64,000 bases of DNA from assembly GCA_963921425.1 (NCBI GenBank), contig OY992840.1:560501-624500 (forward strand). Reading direction: 5' to 3'. The notes below the pieces were generated by a model. The model was given only the letters and a program-made list of their open reading frames with translations, made no database searches and was not told where the DNA came from. Each line of letters opens with the position of its first letter. Position 1 is the first letter of the stretch. Below, piece after piece: positions 48,247-59,477 of this stretch. This DNA comes from Dryas octopetala (lineage: Eukaryota; Streptophyta; Magnoliopsida; Rosales; Rosaceae). A program made the translations under genes and the position numbers.

Positions 48247-51200
48247 CACTACTACAAAAAAGCGAATAGACAACGGGTAAAAACCGTTGTCTAGTGTTCC
48301 CAAATACTGTCGTCTAATCGACCGACGTCTATTGGAGTACCAATAGACAACGGGTAATATCCGTTGTCTTGTAAACATTAACACAATGGTTTTAATTTAA
48401 ACCTATTGTATATACATCCTTAAAAACTAATGGTTTAGGAGATACCGTTGTTGCGTACCTATCTAAACATCGGTTTTTAAATAAAAACCGATGTGTACTA
48501 ATAGGTGAGACAACGGTTTTTATACCCTAATGTATGTATTTTACAACTATTTTAAGTATAAACACAAGGTGAAATGGCCATTAAGACAACGGTTTATGTA
48601 TAATAATCATTGTGTAAGATAATAATTTCAATTTACTTTGATGTATACAATGCTTTGGTACATCGATTTCTATTGAAAACCATTGTAAGACGACACTTAG
48701 TACAACAATTTTAACCATATAACCGTTGTGTAAGATAATAATTTCAATTTAATTTCGATGTATATAATGCTTTGGTACATCGGTTTCTATTGAAAACCAT
48801 TACAGTACAGCACTTAGTTATAGTATACCAATGCACGCTCATGCTCAAAATTAAATCAAAAGATATTTCATATATATATGTAAGATTACATTACATGATA
48901 GGTTCCATAAGTGTATCAATTGTACAAAAAATACATTCAGTCAAACTAGCTTAAAAGAAGAGGCACAAAAAATAAAAATAAACCTAGCTTAACATAACAC
49001 ATTTACTTCCTTCCAACTTGACCCCCCTAAGTCACAAGCATATGCATCCATATCTGTCATCTTCTTACTACCAACTACAATCAAAGCAAAGCTAATAGGA
49101 TACCAATGCAATGCAAAGTAATAAGTAAGTCATATGCAAGCTCTAAATAAAAAAATTGAAAACACTATTATAATCCTTGATAATTTTGTATATTTACAGA
49201 ATTTGAATAATGTGAAACTTAAGAGTAACAATAGCAGATTGATACTCACAAAGATGAACCGGTTCAAATGTAATGATTCGCATGCTATATTTTCCTGTCA
49301 ACAAAAGCTTCAAATTTAGAAAGAAGGTAAAACAATTTGTATTAGATGAATGGAAAGAGAAAATTCACTAAAAGACAAGAAAGGGAAAAGAAAGAAAGCA
49401 ATACTACCTCACCAAATAATGAACGAGACCTACAAGCAGCCCAAAGCCAATATCTTGAGTGAGTATATTTGGGTGGAAACACAAATTAATGTCATCACTG
49501 GAATTGCTAAACATGGAATCAACTGGAACATCATGTACAATCTGGTATCATTATATGTTTTGCAACCAACTTGTGAACCATATTTAGCAAACCCAAAAAA
49601 AAAAAAAAACTCAGTTGCTAAGACTGCCTTATTTGGATCCTACAGAAGAAAATAAAAAAACCAAACCAAACGCTTTTATACAAGTATGCCTAAGATATCT
49701 CTAGTCAGTACTCATTCATATAAAGCACAAAATTATAAACTTACCTCTGCTGCCACTTTCCTTGCCTCAACTGAATCTACTTTATTCTCATCTAGTGCCA
49801 TAACCATGTTCGGATTGCCTTGTCATAAGGGAAAAAATAAAATTATATAGAATTAAAGTCATATTGGAAAAAATAAAGAAGCCAGTATACATTTAGTGTA
49901 AAAAAGTTAGCATGCCCCACCATGAAAAAATCAAATTTACTTGGTTTTAGTACTTTTAGATTAATTGAATCTGGATTTGTACATGAAAAAAAAAATTAAT
50001 AATAATAAACTGCAAACTCATGGTTAGCATATTAGTATTATCACAATACAAAAAGGAATACAAGAACCTTATATGCAACATCCTTCAAGGTTTGATGATT
50101 CTCCAATTTTAGCTTGATTGTGTTTATCCCTTGAGCTTGATTCTTGTGAAGTTTTTAATTAATTACCTCCAAGGGTAACAAAAAAATTCAAATTGCAAAC
50201 ACTTTGGACACTTGATTAGGATTACTAAGTCAAACTCATTAATAATAAAACAAGAGAACTGCTAGTTAATTATCAAACTATAACCCATAAGATGGAATAT
50301 ATTAATCAAATTTGGAGTAACTTAGTGGACCTTATATTACCCTTTCTTAATATATATATATATATAATTTCCATTTAACTGCTACCACTCAAAAATTTCA
50401 CTATGATCATCTTTCTATCTAGCTAGTACTACATAGTAATATACGTGAGCATCATTGACATTGCATGTATTAGATATGTAGCTAGCTAGCATGGTGCAGC
50501 ATTTCTAAGTTATTGATATGAATATAATAATGCCTAGAACTAGAAGATATACAAAAATGAAAAGTACCTAATACTCGATGATCCAATCAGTGGAAGCAAA
50601 CTAACCAGAGCATCTTTTTGAAACCAAAGGAAAAAAAAAAAAAATTCAATACAGGATCCCTTACACAATGAAATTGTTCTAGAATATCTTCTCCCTTACA
50701 TAATGAACTTACTCTTTCAAAAATAAATCCTGGACCTATGGCTTCAAAGAAAGTAGTGACGCACTTCATGGCATGAGTTCGGGTCTTAATATCTGCGACC
50801 CGTTCTCTTAAACCTGTCAACGTACACAACACAATTGAATATACTAGATTTGAGGACCATCTGTCCATCCAGAACAACCAGAGAGAGAGAGAGAGACAGA
50901 TAGAGAAAACAAATCCCCAAATCCTGATGTGTAATTTAAATTAAAGAACACTCAAAATAGTAATTTAACAACAAATGACATTTTCACCAAAACAGTAATT
51001 AACAACAAAAGACATTGTTAAATCTGTCTTGCAACAAATTAATCAAAACCATAAATTTAATACCTAAACTTTTTTTCACTCCAACCAGGTACAGCATAAA
51101 GTAAATGAATTAATAATTCAAATGACTGGTCAATATCCTGGAAACCTTCCACAAACACTTGTTTTTTTTTTTTTTTTTTTTTTTTTTCAAAACTAACCAT

Positions 51201-53095
51201 TTTTTTAAACCTCTCATGACTCGAGATCATGAGGTTTTCCTAAATTTTTAAAAGTGTTTTGCAGCAAAGGAAATTCACTCTATTGTTCTATCATTTCTCT
51301 AAATAAGTGACTAGAGAAAAGAGCAACACCATGATGCAAAAAGCTTGTTGATCATATAACCTAAAAGATTATTTTGGTAATTGAACCTCCCTTCTCTGTG
51401 GCTTACTGTTTCTTTAACACAAAAATGGGGGAGGGGGGAAATTAAAAAGAATCTATCTTGTAGGTCAGCATGCATGCATGCATGCAAGTGGCATTAATTT
51501 GGAGTGCTAAAGAATAAACAACATTAATCTAGCGTGTTAGCAATTAAATGGAACAAGGATACATTTGACATCAATAGCAAATTAGAACTGATCAGTGAAT
51601 AAGTTACCACCTTTCAAAGTACTTAGAGAATCAATTAATCAAAATGAGTTTGGTTAACAGCTTAATACTTATTCCAAGAAATACATGTCAATAAATCTTA
51701 ATAGAAGTTTAGAATGATAAAAGTGCATGTGAATTGAAACATCAAACAATAAGTATACCATGTGAGAACTAGTAGTCAGCTGTCTTGGTCTCCAATTCCC
51801 ATATTTTCCACCTGCTGATCTGAAAGAGCTAGCTATCTAACAAGAATTTGAAAACAATTATTAGAATGAGAGAGACAGAGTGAGACAGGGAAAAGGGTGA
51901 AGAGATTTGGATTGATACCTTTGCTCTGCACAAAACCAAGGTAAGTAATTGAAACCCACCCCAAATCTAGTTAGAATCCACCTTCAAAAGCCTACAAATC
52001 TCAAACCCAGCCTCCAAAGCACAAAGATGACAACAGACCCCCACCCACAAAATCACTGGAACCAAAATCTACCACAAAACTGAACTCGAAACTACTCCAA
52101 GCCACAGAAACAAAATCCCATCCTAAACCCAGCCAGAATCCTATTTTCAGACCCAAAAACCCACCGTCAAAATCTTAGCCCTACCCCCCTCCTAAAACAT
52201 AAATCAAGAAATCCACAAACCCATTGGAAAGCAAACCCCTCTGCCCTTAAAGCAGCTCTTAAACCCCAAAATCGAATACATAATAATAAAAAGAAAGAAA
52301 CCTTAAATTGAACTTAGATCAAAATCTTCAAATTGAAGTTTGTTCTTTTATCTTTGACTCCAAATCAAGCTTCAAATGAGCGAAACATTTCAAACCCAAA
52401 CCAATATAGATCTAAACAATTCTTGGTAACTTTTAAGTTGGCAACTTTGACACCAGCTTTGAATTCATATGAACCCCAAAAAAACCCTAACCCAAATGTA
52501 CCTGAATGGGAGTGTAGAGATGGGCGAAGATGATGAACGGGAGTGCAGAGATGGGCGATTTGTGGCTTTCTGTTTCAGTTGGTTTGTGGCTTTATCAATG
52601 TTTCAGTCGATTTATGCAGAGATGGGTGATGCGGTATGAGATGGAGATGGAGATGGAGATACATGATGAAGACGAAGATGGAGATGGAGCTGCGGGATGG
52701 TGAAGTCTGATCGATGTGAAGATGAAGATGAAGATCAGTGTGAGGATGAAGATGGAGATCGGTGTGTGAGTGTGAGTGTCTGAAAGTGGGTGAAGTCAGA
52801 GGGCTTTGACCCAAAAGACTTAACGCGTGATATGATTTCATTAACGCAGACATGTGTTTTGTCAAATACAAAGACTCGTAAAAATTTTTATTTTTGTGAA
52901 ATTTGTCCAACACAACGATATTTCCTAATACTATTGTCTGTTAATTGTTAGGAAAAATTATCAAACCAAATATCATGGGATAATATATCTTAATATAACG
53001 GTTTGTTAAAAATCGTTGTGTGGTAAATTAAGATAACAGAAAAAATACAAACCGTTGTCTATTAACCGATGTCTATTATGTTTTTTATAGTAGGT
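48247..53095 (-). mobile_element. CACTA-type transposon with captured MOR1-like exon
   Basis: The left end CACTACTACAAAAAAGCG and the reverse complement of the right end (CTACTATAAAAAACATAATAG) are imperfect inverted repeats. Subterminal regions hold many ACAACGG/CCGTTGT words in both orientations. The terminal motif is intact on the left but degenerate on the right, and no clean 3-bp duplication is seen, so superfamily placement is a little uncertain; a MULE is the alternative. No transposase frame is present. A captured exon lies at 50713-50813, and a leader-like block of GATGGA/TCCATC repeats lies at about 52500-52800. Other stretches (48800-50600, 50900-52300) are AT-rich with no recognised gene. 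Confidence 0.7.
50713..50813 (-). pseudogene. Captured MOR1/XMAP215-like TOG-domain exon
   Basis: The minus-strand exon reads LRERVADIKTRTHAMK, then CVTTFFEAIGPGFIFER. It has a CAG acceptor before it and a GTAAGT donor right after FER. This matches a TOG-domain segment of plant MOR1 (microtubule-associated protein of the XMAP215/CLASP-related TOG class, which binds tubulin). Only one exon is recognised, with its frame and splice borders intact. It is a capture, not a gene. Confidence 0.75.
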
Positions 53096-53535
53096 ACACA
53101 ATTATGAGTTTTGGTTAGTTTACTAACAGAAATAAGATTGCAATTTAAAGAATGAACAAATAAAGCATCTTTCAAGGATTAACTAGATGATAAGCACACA
53201 GTGCCGCCCCTTACAACAGGCGATGACACACCATTGTCATTGACAAATGGTTTAGGATAAGTGGATGATAGATGACTAAAAACATAACGATTGGACGTCA
53301 TATGATCTGCAGCACTTGTATCAATTATCCATGCACTATCACTAGAAGAAGCAGAGTTACTCATAACAAAGTTAGGTATAAGCAATAAAGCCGGAGGAGC
53401 TACCTGAGTTCACCTTGGAACCGGTGTCTACAGCTATTGGAGAAGAAGCGGAAGCCTTCTTTCCCTTAGGATGCCATTCCGAATAGCCATGTAACTTGAA
53501 ACACTTCTCCACCACATGGCTCGTACAACCACAAT
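53096..53535 (-). pseudogene. copia R2 protease and gag C-terminus
   Basis: The open frame 53179-53385 contains DSAWIIDTSAADHMTSN, the copia protease region with the usual D-T/S-G motif reading DTS. Upstream coding (53400-53535) has a degraded zinc-knuckle-type segment (CSDCGC, then HVVEKCFKLHG). The CACTA 2 insertion at 53536 separates it from the rest of gag. Confidence 0.8.
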
Positions 53536-53817
53536 CACTACAAGAAAAACCTTAATATATATCAGTGATAAACCGATATCTATTTAGGTTTCCAACCGAT
53601 ATATTGAGTGCTGATATCTATTCTCCCATATTACATATCGGTTATACACTAATGTCTATACTATATTAGATATCGTATTTGTTTGATAATCTGATATGAT
53701 ATACCACCATCGTTATCAGATATTAATCATTTCTGATATCTTAAAAACTGCATTCCGATATGTAAGATACTTATGATATCATTAGTAATTTTGAAACCGA
53801 TATAAAAAATATATTCA

Positions 53818-54078
53818 ATATCGTCTTGGTACTTAAAATCAGATATAAAATGAGTATAGCATATCGGTTTTGTAATTAAAATTGGATATAAATGGTGTAT
53901 CACATATCGGTTTTGTACTTAAAATCGGATATAAAAGGTGTATAACATATCGATTTGGTACTTAAAATCGGATATAAAAAGTGTATAACATATCGGTTTT
54001 ATACTTAAAATCTGATATAAAAGGTGTATAATATATCAGTTTTGTACTTAAAATCTGATATAAAAGTACTCTTTAAAT
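53818..54078. repeat. Tandem array, about 43 bp x 6
   Basis: Six consecutive units built on ATATCGGTTTTGTACTTAAA followed by ATCGGATATAAAAGGTGTAT vary at a few positions each. They lie in the left subterminal region of CACTA 2, where the ATATCGG word is the likely transposase-binding motif. Confidence 0.9.
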
Positions 54079-54306
54079 ATCGATTTTTTGTTTTTAAAAT
54101 GATGTTGAAACTTCCTTGCTTATCGTTGCATTTTTACAAAATCTGATATGCAATAGGCTTCTGATATTGATAGAAATTAATTGGTAAATATGCATCCACC
54201 CAACAATTACTAAGCTTCTAAAGTAATCCAACTTAAATTCTTCCATTCATATAAATGAATCCAACATCCAAACTAGAAGTTAACAAAATAAGATTACAAA
54301 TCCATA

Positions 54307-54378
54307 TAGATTTATGGATAGCCCTCATCATGTATACCCCAAAATCACTATACATGATGAGGGCTATCCATAAATCTA
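54307..54378. repeat. Perfect 30-bp inverted repeat with 12-bp loop
   Basis: Arms 54307-54336 and 54349-54378 are exact reverse complements, with centre words GGATAGCCCTCATCATG and CATGATGAGGGCTATCC. A transcript from either strand would form a perfect hairpin. The arms are short for a plant miRNA precursor and perfect pairing is atypical for one, so I call it only a hairpin. Confidence 0.92.
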
Positions 54379-54704
54379 GGCCTAAATTCTGTCTATACAA
54401 AATATTGGAATGTCAACTAGCTAGTATATATCTCATATCCACAGAAAAATGCTCCAAAAGGTACCAAATAACATGCATGTCAGTCTAAATAAAATTCATG
54501 GAAACAAAATCTCCTCATTCAACCCATACTTCATCTATTTGTTCCTGTGTGTAACTGCTCCGCTTGTTCTTCAGGTGACTCCACTAAAAATGAGAAAGAA
54601 AAGTGCATTAATAAGATTGCAGCAAGGGTAGCAAGGATCCCAAAGGACATTAAGTGCATTAATAACATGAAACATATACTGAAACCAAATTTGTATCAGT
54701 TGGC

Positions 54705-54870
54705 AGCAAGGGCTTTAGTTTGAATTTAATAGAGATTGCATTTCTAGAATCCCAAAAGGCAACAAAATGTAGGCCATGCCAGCAAGGGCTTTAGTTTGAA
54801 TTTAATTGAGATTGCATTTCTAGAATCCCAAAAGGCAACGAAATGTTGGCCATGCCAGCAAGGGCTTTCA
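54705..54870 (+). repeat. Tandem duplication, about 77 bp x 2
   Basis: Units beginning GCAAGGGCTTTAGTTTGAAT at 54708 and 54782 are nearly identical; a third partial start follows at 54858. It lies within CACTA 2. Confidence 0.9.
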
Positions 54871-56008
54871 GATGGCATCACATATATATGATTGAGAAAA
54901 TGGATCATGTAAGTATCAGCCACAGTCAAGGGCATAACAATGAGAACATACTCAATGACTATCTAGGTAAAATTTAGAAAGTTACCATCTAAACTACACG
55001 CATGAGTCAAGCAATTTGAGCAAGCAAAACTGAAAAATATACTAGTTTGAAGAAGTATAATAAGGCTTATTCTGTAAGAAAAATAAAACATGAAGTTTGA
55101 AAAGTAATCTGCCAAGGCAAAAGTTCCTTCAGAAATATGTCATAATAGAGTCAATCCCCTTTCTGGTGTAGATGTATTCTTCCTATTTAATTTGTGTAGT
55201 AATATGTCATAATATAGTGTTAGACATGGAAGCACAGAGACACATTTCTCTTCTAGTTTCTGAAAAATCTGCTGGTTGTCTTGAGACATTAATCATTTTT
55301 TTTTTTTGTGTGCACTATATATATTTGGCATCTGGTCATACTGACATATCATCTCTTTTGATGTTGACTTAAAAATGTTTAGTATCTTAATCTTACCCTT
55401 GATGGATTAAAGCTTGCAGCTGCAATAGGCGCTCCTAAAACTGTGAAAGTTACCAACCACAAACCTCCAAGACGAAGGAAAAAAGGCCTAGGTCCCAGTT
55501 CGCCCCATGAGTACAAGACTTCGTTCTTCAAAGATGAGTACTCATTCACCTATTATGGAACCAAATAGCTGTAAGTATGAATTGTTAAGGCATATTGCAT
55601 ATATGCAAGATATTATGTGCAAGATATTATGTGCGTGGAACTGTTTCTATTTTTTTCCTTTTCCTTGTTTATATATTTTATTTTATTTTCTGCCCAAGTG
55701 ATTGGGTGCATAATAAGGGATTGCCCTGAGTTAACCTCAAAACCTCTTCTCACCCTTTTAAAATTTAATCACTTAGACCTAATCATCTAGGGATTCAACC
55801 ACCTACTTTCTTAGATTGAATCCCATGACTTAAAATTGGCTAAGAGCTGGTTTCAATTTGTTTCCACAGCATATGAAACATTTCACTCACTACTAAACAC
55901 AGTTTTCTTTCTTGTGCTTCTTTTTATGTTGTGTTCAGATTCATATAAGAGAACAATTAAAAGTCTAAATTTGTTGTCCACAAAGCCATATCAAAATGAG
56001 GAACTTAC

Positions 56009-56155
56009 AAATAAAGTTGTGATCCCAAGATTCATAGCCAAAATTTTAAATTTCGGACTATTAACATATCCACCACCTGGGCTGGATATATCATCAATAT
56101 CTAACAACTCAATAATATGATCCTCAACATGCACATGAATATTCATGTAGGCCAA
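56009..56155 (-). pseudogene. Captured GP210/NUP210 exon c
   Basis: Exactly 49 codons lie between a CAG acceptor and a GTAAGT donor: LAYMNIHVHVEDHIIELL, then DIDDISSPGGGYV, then KILAMNLGITTLF. It belongs to the plant nuclear pore membrane glycoprotein GP210 (NUP210), which anchors the pore in the nuclear envelope. With exons b and a it forms three consecutive exons, all in phase 0, with no stop codons. Only this internal stretch of a very long protein is present. Confidence 0.8.
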
Positions 56156-56403
56156 CTGCAAACCATTGAACCTCTCACATGTAAGAAATAAAGCAAGAAT
56201 ATGGCTTACAAATTGTGCTCACACACAGATAAGAAAACAAACAAGGTCAAGAATATCTACAAAAAAAAAAAAGCTTAATTATTCACATGCAAACTGGAAC
56301 TAATTCCCTCAATTGTGTTCTACCAAATCCACTTTTGAGCATGCAGCAGAAGACATACTGAGACACATAGCTCCAGGTGCTACTAGATCAAGTCAATTCA
56401 AAC

Positions 56404-56472
56404 CTGATAAGAGTCAAATGTCCTCCCATCACTAATCCCAGCCATTAAATCAATAGTATGTGAGTTCCCTTC
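56404..56472 (-). pseudogene. Captured GP210/NUP210 exon b
   Basis: Exactly 23 codons with splice consensus on both sides: EGNSHTIDLMAGISDG and RTFDSYQ. Its position between exons a and c matches the gene order in GP210, and the introns are kept, so capture was at the DNA level. Confidence 0.8.
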
Positions 56473-56611
56473 CTGAAATTATCAAGTAGGATAACATTAA
56501 ATCCATAGCTGCTTCATAATGGATTCTGGGGGGTGGGGAGAATTTAAGGAATGGGATGAAAAAAGATACCACATAACCAAAAAAGACAAAAATCACACCG
56601 GGATAACATAC

Positions 56612-56671
56612 CATAAGGCTTATTTCTTCTGGTGAGACAATCTTTATCCAGTCAATGTCAGCACCTTGTAC
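56612..56671 (-). pseudogene. Captured GP210/NUP210 exon a
   Basis: Exactly 20 codons with a TAG acceptor and a GTATGT donor: VQGADIDWIKIV followed by SPEEISLM. First of the three GP210 exons on the minus strand. No further upstream exon could be recognised before the leader-like block near 58830. Confidence 0.8.
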
Positions 56672-58723
56672 CTACAAAATATAAGCCTTTATGAGAAACT
56701 ACAAAGGCAAAGCTGGCAGATTCAACATGAAGAAAGAAGGTGTGTGACCGATAACACTACAAGAATAATAGGGTTTACCATCTGATGGGAAACAGTCACC
56801 TTCCCCACTCACAGGGACTCTTAAGAGTCACCAAAGTCCAATGGTGACAGTGCAGCCACCCTTAGCATGACAGTCTCACAGGATGGGGTCGGTATTGGCC
56901 TACAGGGTATGTTTCTATATCAATCCTTCTCTATTTTCCATTTTATGTATTTTTTTGATTAAACATAACCTGCCAATGTGTCAGGCGGCAGGCCTTGTTG
57001 TCTAATATCATTCATTGCCCACTAACAGTCCCTTAATAAAAAAATTTCATGGGGACAAAAGGAGCAACAGTCGCTGAAATTTTCAAAATTAAAAAAATTG
57101 GGGGAATCCAACAATTCCCCCATTGTTAAAATTTTATAACTATTCAGATTTGTAAATAAATTTAATATACAAGAATACATATTGTATTTTTTATTTAGCC
57201 TCTCATCAATCCATGTAATTTCATCACCATAGCCTCTCATCTGCAAACAAACACAATAATATTAGCTAAGAGTATAGCCCAAAGATCGTAATATCTCAAA
57301 GAAGAAAAACACTTGGCAAATAATATAGAGAACAGTTTTGCGAGCATTTTCAACCAAGAAAATTCAAACAGTCCTTACACAAAAAGTAGCATTATAAAGC
57401 CATCATTAGATTCATTACAATCACCAAACCGGAATTGGAATACTAAAATGCCCCCTTTTTTTATAAGAAACTAGCCCCTGTTCTAATCATGGCATGTTTA
57501 AATAGCAAAAAGGAAAGTTCAAATGGCTATGCGTAAAGCACAACAAATGGATTTTCTTGACTTACCCATATGCCTCATAATAACACATATAAATACTAGT
57601 ACTAGGAACCATGACTAATCACAGATCTGGACTACCTACATAATCAAAAATAAAACAGGAAAAAAACCATGAAATGATATCATTAGTATATGGTATAATC
57701 TATTGATACAATTTTTATGAATCTCACAAAAACCCAATACAGTATCAACACGATATGTAGGTAAATATCTTAAATAGCTTTTAACAAAAAAATCACTGGA
57801 ACACTAACATAAAGCATAACATGACTCTTAACAAAGCATATTTAGAAAAAGATAAAAGGGGGCACTATTGATGCTCCCTAAAGAGCACTCCCCTACCACT
57901 AAACGCCTTTTAAGAAAGTCTTTGGGATAAGAATTGATTCTATAAAACAAACCAAATGAGCAAGTCAATCAACTGTGCACAGTACTATAAACCACCAATT
58001 TTAAAGGTCTAACAACTGTTTAATTGAAATGAACAAATAAATTTACTAATTTACCCCCTCCATATATAATTGATTCTACTTCAAAAAAAGGGGTACTTAT
58101 TAGTTATTACAAAGCTATATCAAGTACCAATACAAAAGCTGCATATTCAAAGAGCAGTGGATGATAAAAGAACAGAACTTTTTTATCCTTTACTTGAAAA
58201 CTTGTCCAGACGGCCTTTTAACTTTTTAAAAGTCAAATTCGAAACCATAGGATGATAGTTCAACTACTAGAGTCCATACAAAGAAAAATAAAGCATTTAT
58301 TGTGAATTTGTGATAGATTACAAATTAATTACCATTAAACAACTTCTTTTAATTTACACCCAAAAAAAAAAAAAAAAAAAACTACTTTTAATGAGAATAA
58401 AGTACAAAAAGAAAAACCACAAATAATAAATCAGATAAAAAATTCGCAATTTGAATTGGAATACTAAATTCAGACCTCAACTACAGACATGCAAGATTAA
58501 TGATTATAAAAAAAATGGAGAACTCCAATTCCAAACAAATGAAAGAAGATTCGTAAAACCCAAATCAAATCAAAATGATGTCACGGGAAGGACCCATAAT
58601 TCAGATCTCAATGGAGCAAGTGCAGGAGAAAAAATTAGCAACACCCAAATCAAAATCAATGAATAACCATAACCAACATTCAGAAGCAAAACAAAAACCC
58701 CTAAACAGAAATCCTACATCCTT

Positions 58724-58828
58724 AATCCCTAAACAGAAACCCAAATTAAAAATTACTTAAATCCCTAAACAGAAACCCAAATTAAAAATTACCGAAATCC
58801 CTAAACAGAAACCTAAATTAAAAATTAC
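58724..58828. repeat. Tandem array, about 35 bp x 3
   Basis: Three units of ATCCCTAAACAGAAACCCAA plus AATTAAAAATTAC lie just before the GA-rich block of CACTA 2. Confidence 0.9.
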
Positions 58829-58829
58829 C

Positions 58830-59220
58830 TTAGATTGGCGATGGGTGACTAGGTGAGAGTCGGGACGGACGATGGGTTATAAATAGAGAGGATGGTGGTG
58901 AGACAGAGAGATGGAGGCCATATATGATGAGATAAAGAGAGGATGGTGGTGAGACGGAGGGAGGGAGGCGACGATGACTGCGTGAGACAGAGAGATGGAT
59001 GAGACGAGAGAGGATGCGGCGAGAGAGAGAGAGAGAGCTGTGGTGACGGCGACGTCGAGAGAGCTGTGGCGACGGCGACGGCGAGAGAGTTGGCGACGAT
59101 GGCGAGAGAGAGAGAGAGCTAGAGGCTGAGGGTTGAGGGAGGCGTGCGATGCGAGTGTGAGGGAATGTGTGTGTTTGATCGAGAGGCCAGTGAGAGATAT
59201 CGTGACTTAGGTTAGGAAAC
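58830..59220 (-). other. CT-rich leader-like block inside CACTA 2
   Basis: On the minus strand this is a CT-rich and CGCCGTCGCC-rich block. It resembles a plant 5' leader/first exon and shares CTCTCTCGCCGTCGCC with CACTA 1. The 132-codon minus frame across it (58830-59228) is low-complexity (SSSLSLSPSSP...), and I do not call it a protein. The block lies upstream of, and points toward, the GP210 exons. Confidence 0.45.
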
Positions 59221-59477
59221 TCAGCCAAAATTTTTAAGTTGCGGGAAATGTGTTTTTTTAGGTGAAATATAGTTATCAGTTATGATTTTTACATATCAGT
59301 TTTATCTATTTGTTAATCAAAAATACAAAATTAAGATATCGAAAGAAAAAAATGGTGATATATTAATGAGTTAAGATATCATTTAAAAAATTAACTGATA
59401 TCTAAAAATTTATAATATCAGTTAATATAAAAACTGATATTAAAATAGTGATATGTATTAAAGTTTTTCTTGTAGTG

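Larger units (their letters stand above)
53536..59477 (-). mobile_element. CACTA transposon 2 carrying GP210/NUP210 exons
   Basis: Both ends read CACTACAAGAAAAAC (right end as reverse complement), with inverted similarity for about 28 bp. AAT is duplicated at 53533-53535 and 59478-59480. Subterminal regions hold GATATC/ATATCGG words, including a 43-bp tandem array at the left end (53818-54078). No transposase is visible. The minus strand carries three exons of a nuclear pore protein and, near the right end, a GA/CT-rich leader-like block (58830-59170) with CTCTCTCGCCGTCGCC on the minus strand, a word also found in CACTA 1. It is inserted in the gag zinc-knuckle region of copia R2. Length is 5,942 bp. 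Confidence 0.9.

Noticed and set aside
54307..54378. Reading the perfect hairpin as a microRNA gene
   Set aside because: Arms are only 30 bp and fully paired; plant precursors are usually longer with bulges, and there is no expression evidence. Kept as a repeat only.
56755..56763. Another CACTACAAG word inside CACTA 2, a possible nested transposon end
   Set aside because: No matching inverted end or target duplication was found nearby; a nine-base match can occur by chance.
58830..59228. 132-codon minus-strand frame rich in Ser, Pro and Arg
   Set aside because: Low-complexity translation of a CT/GC-rich leader-like block with no conserved motif.
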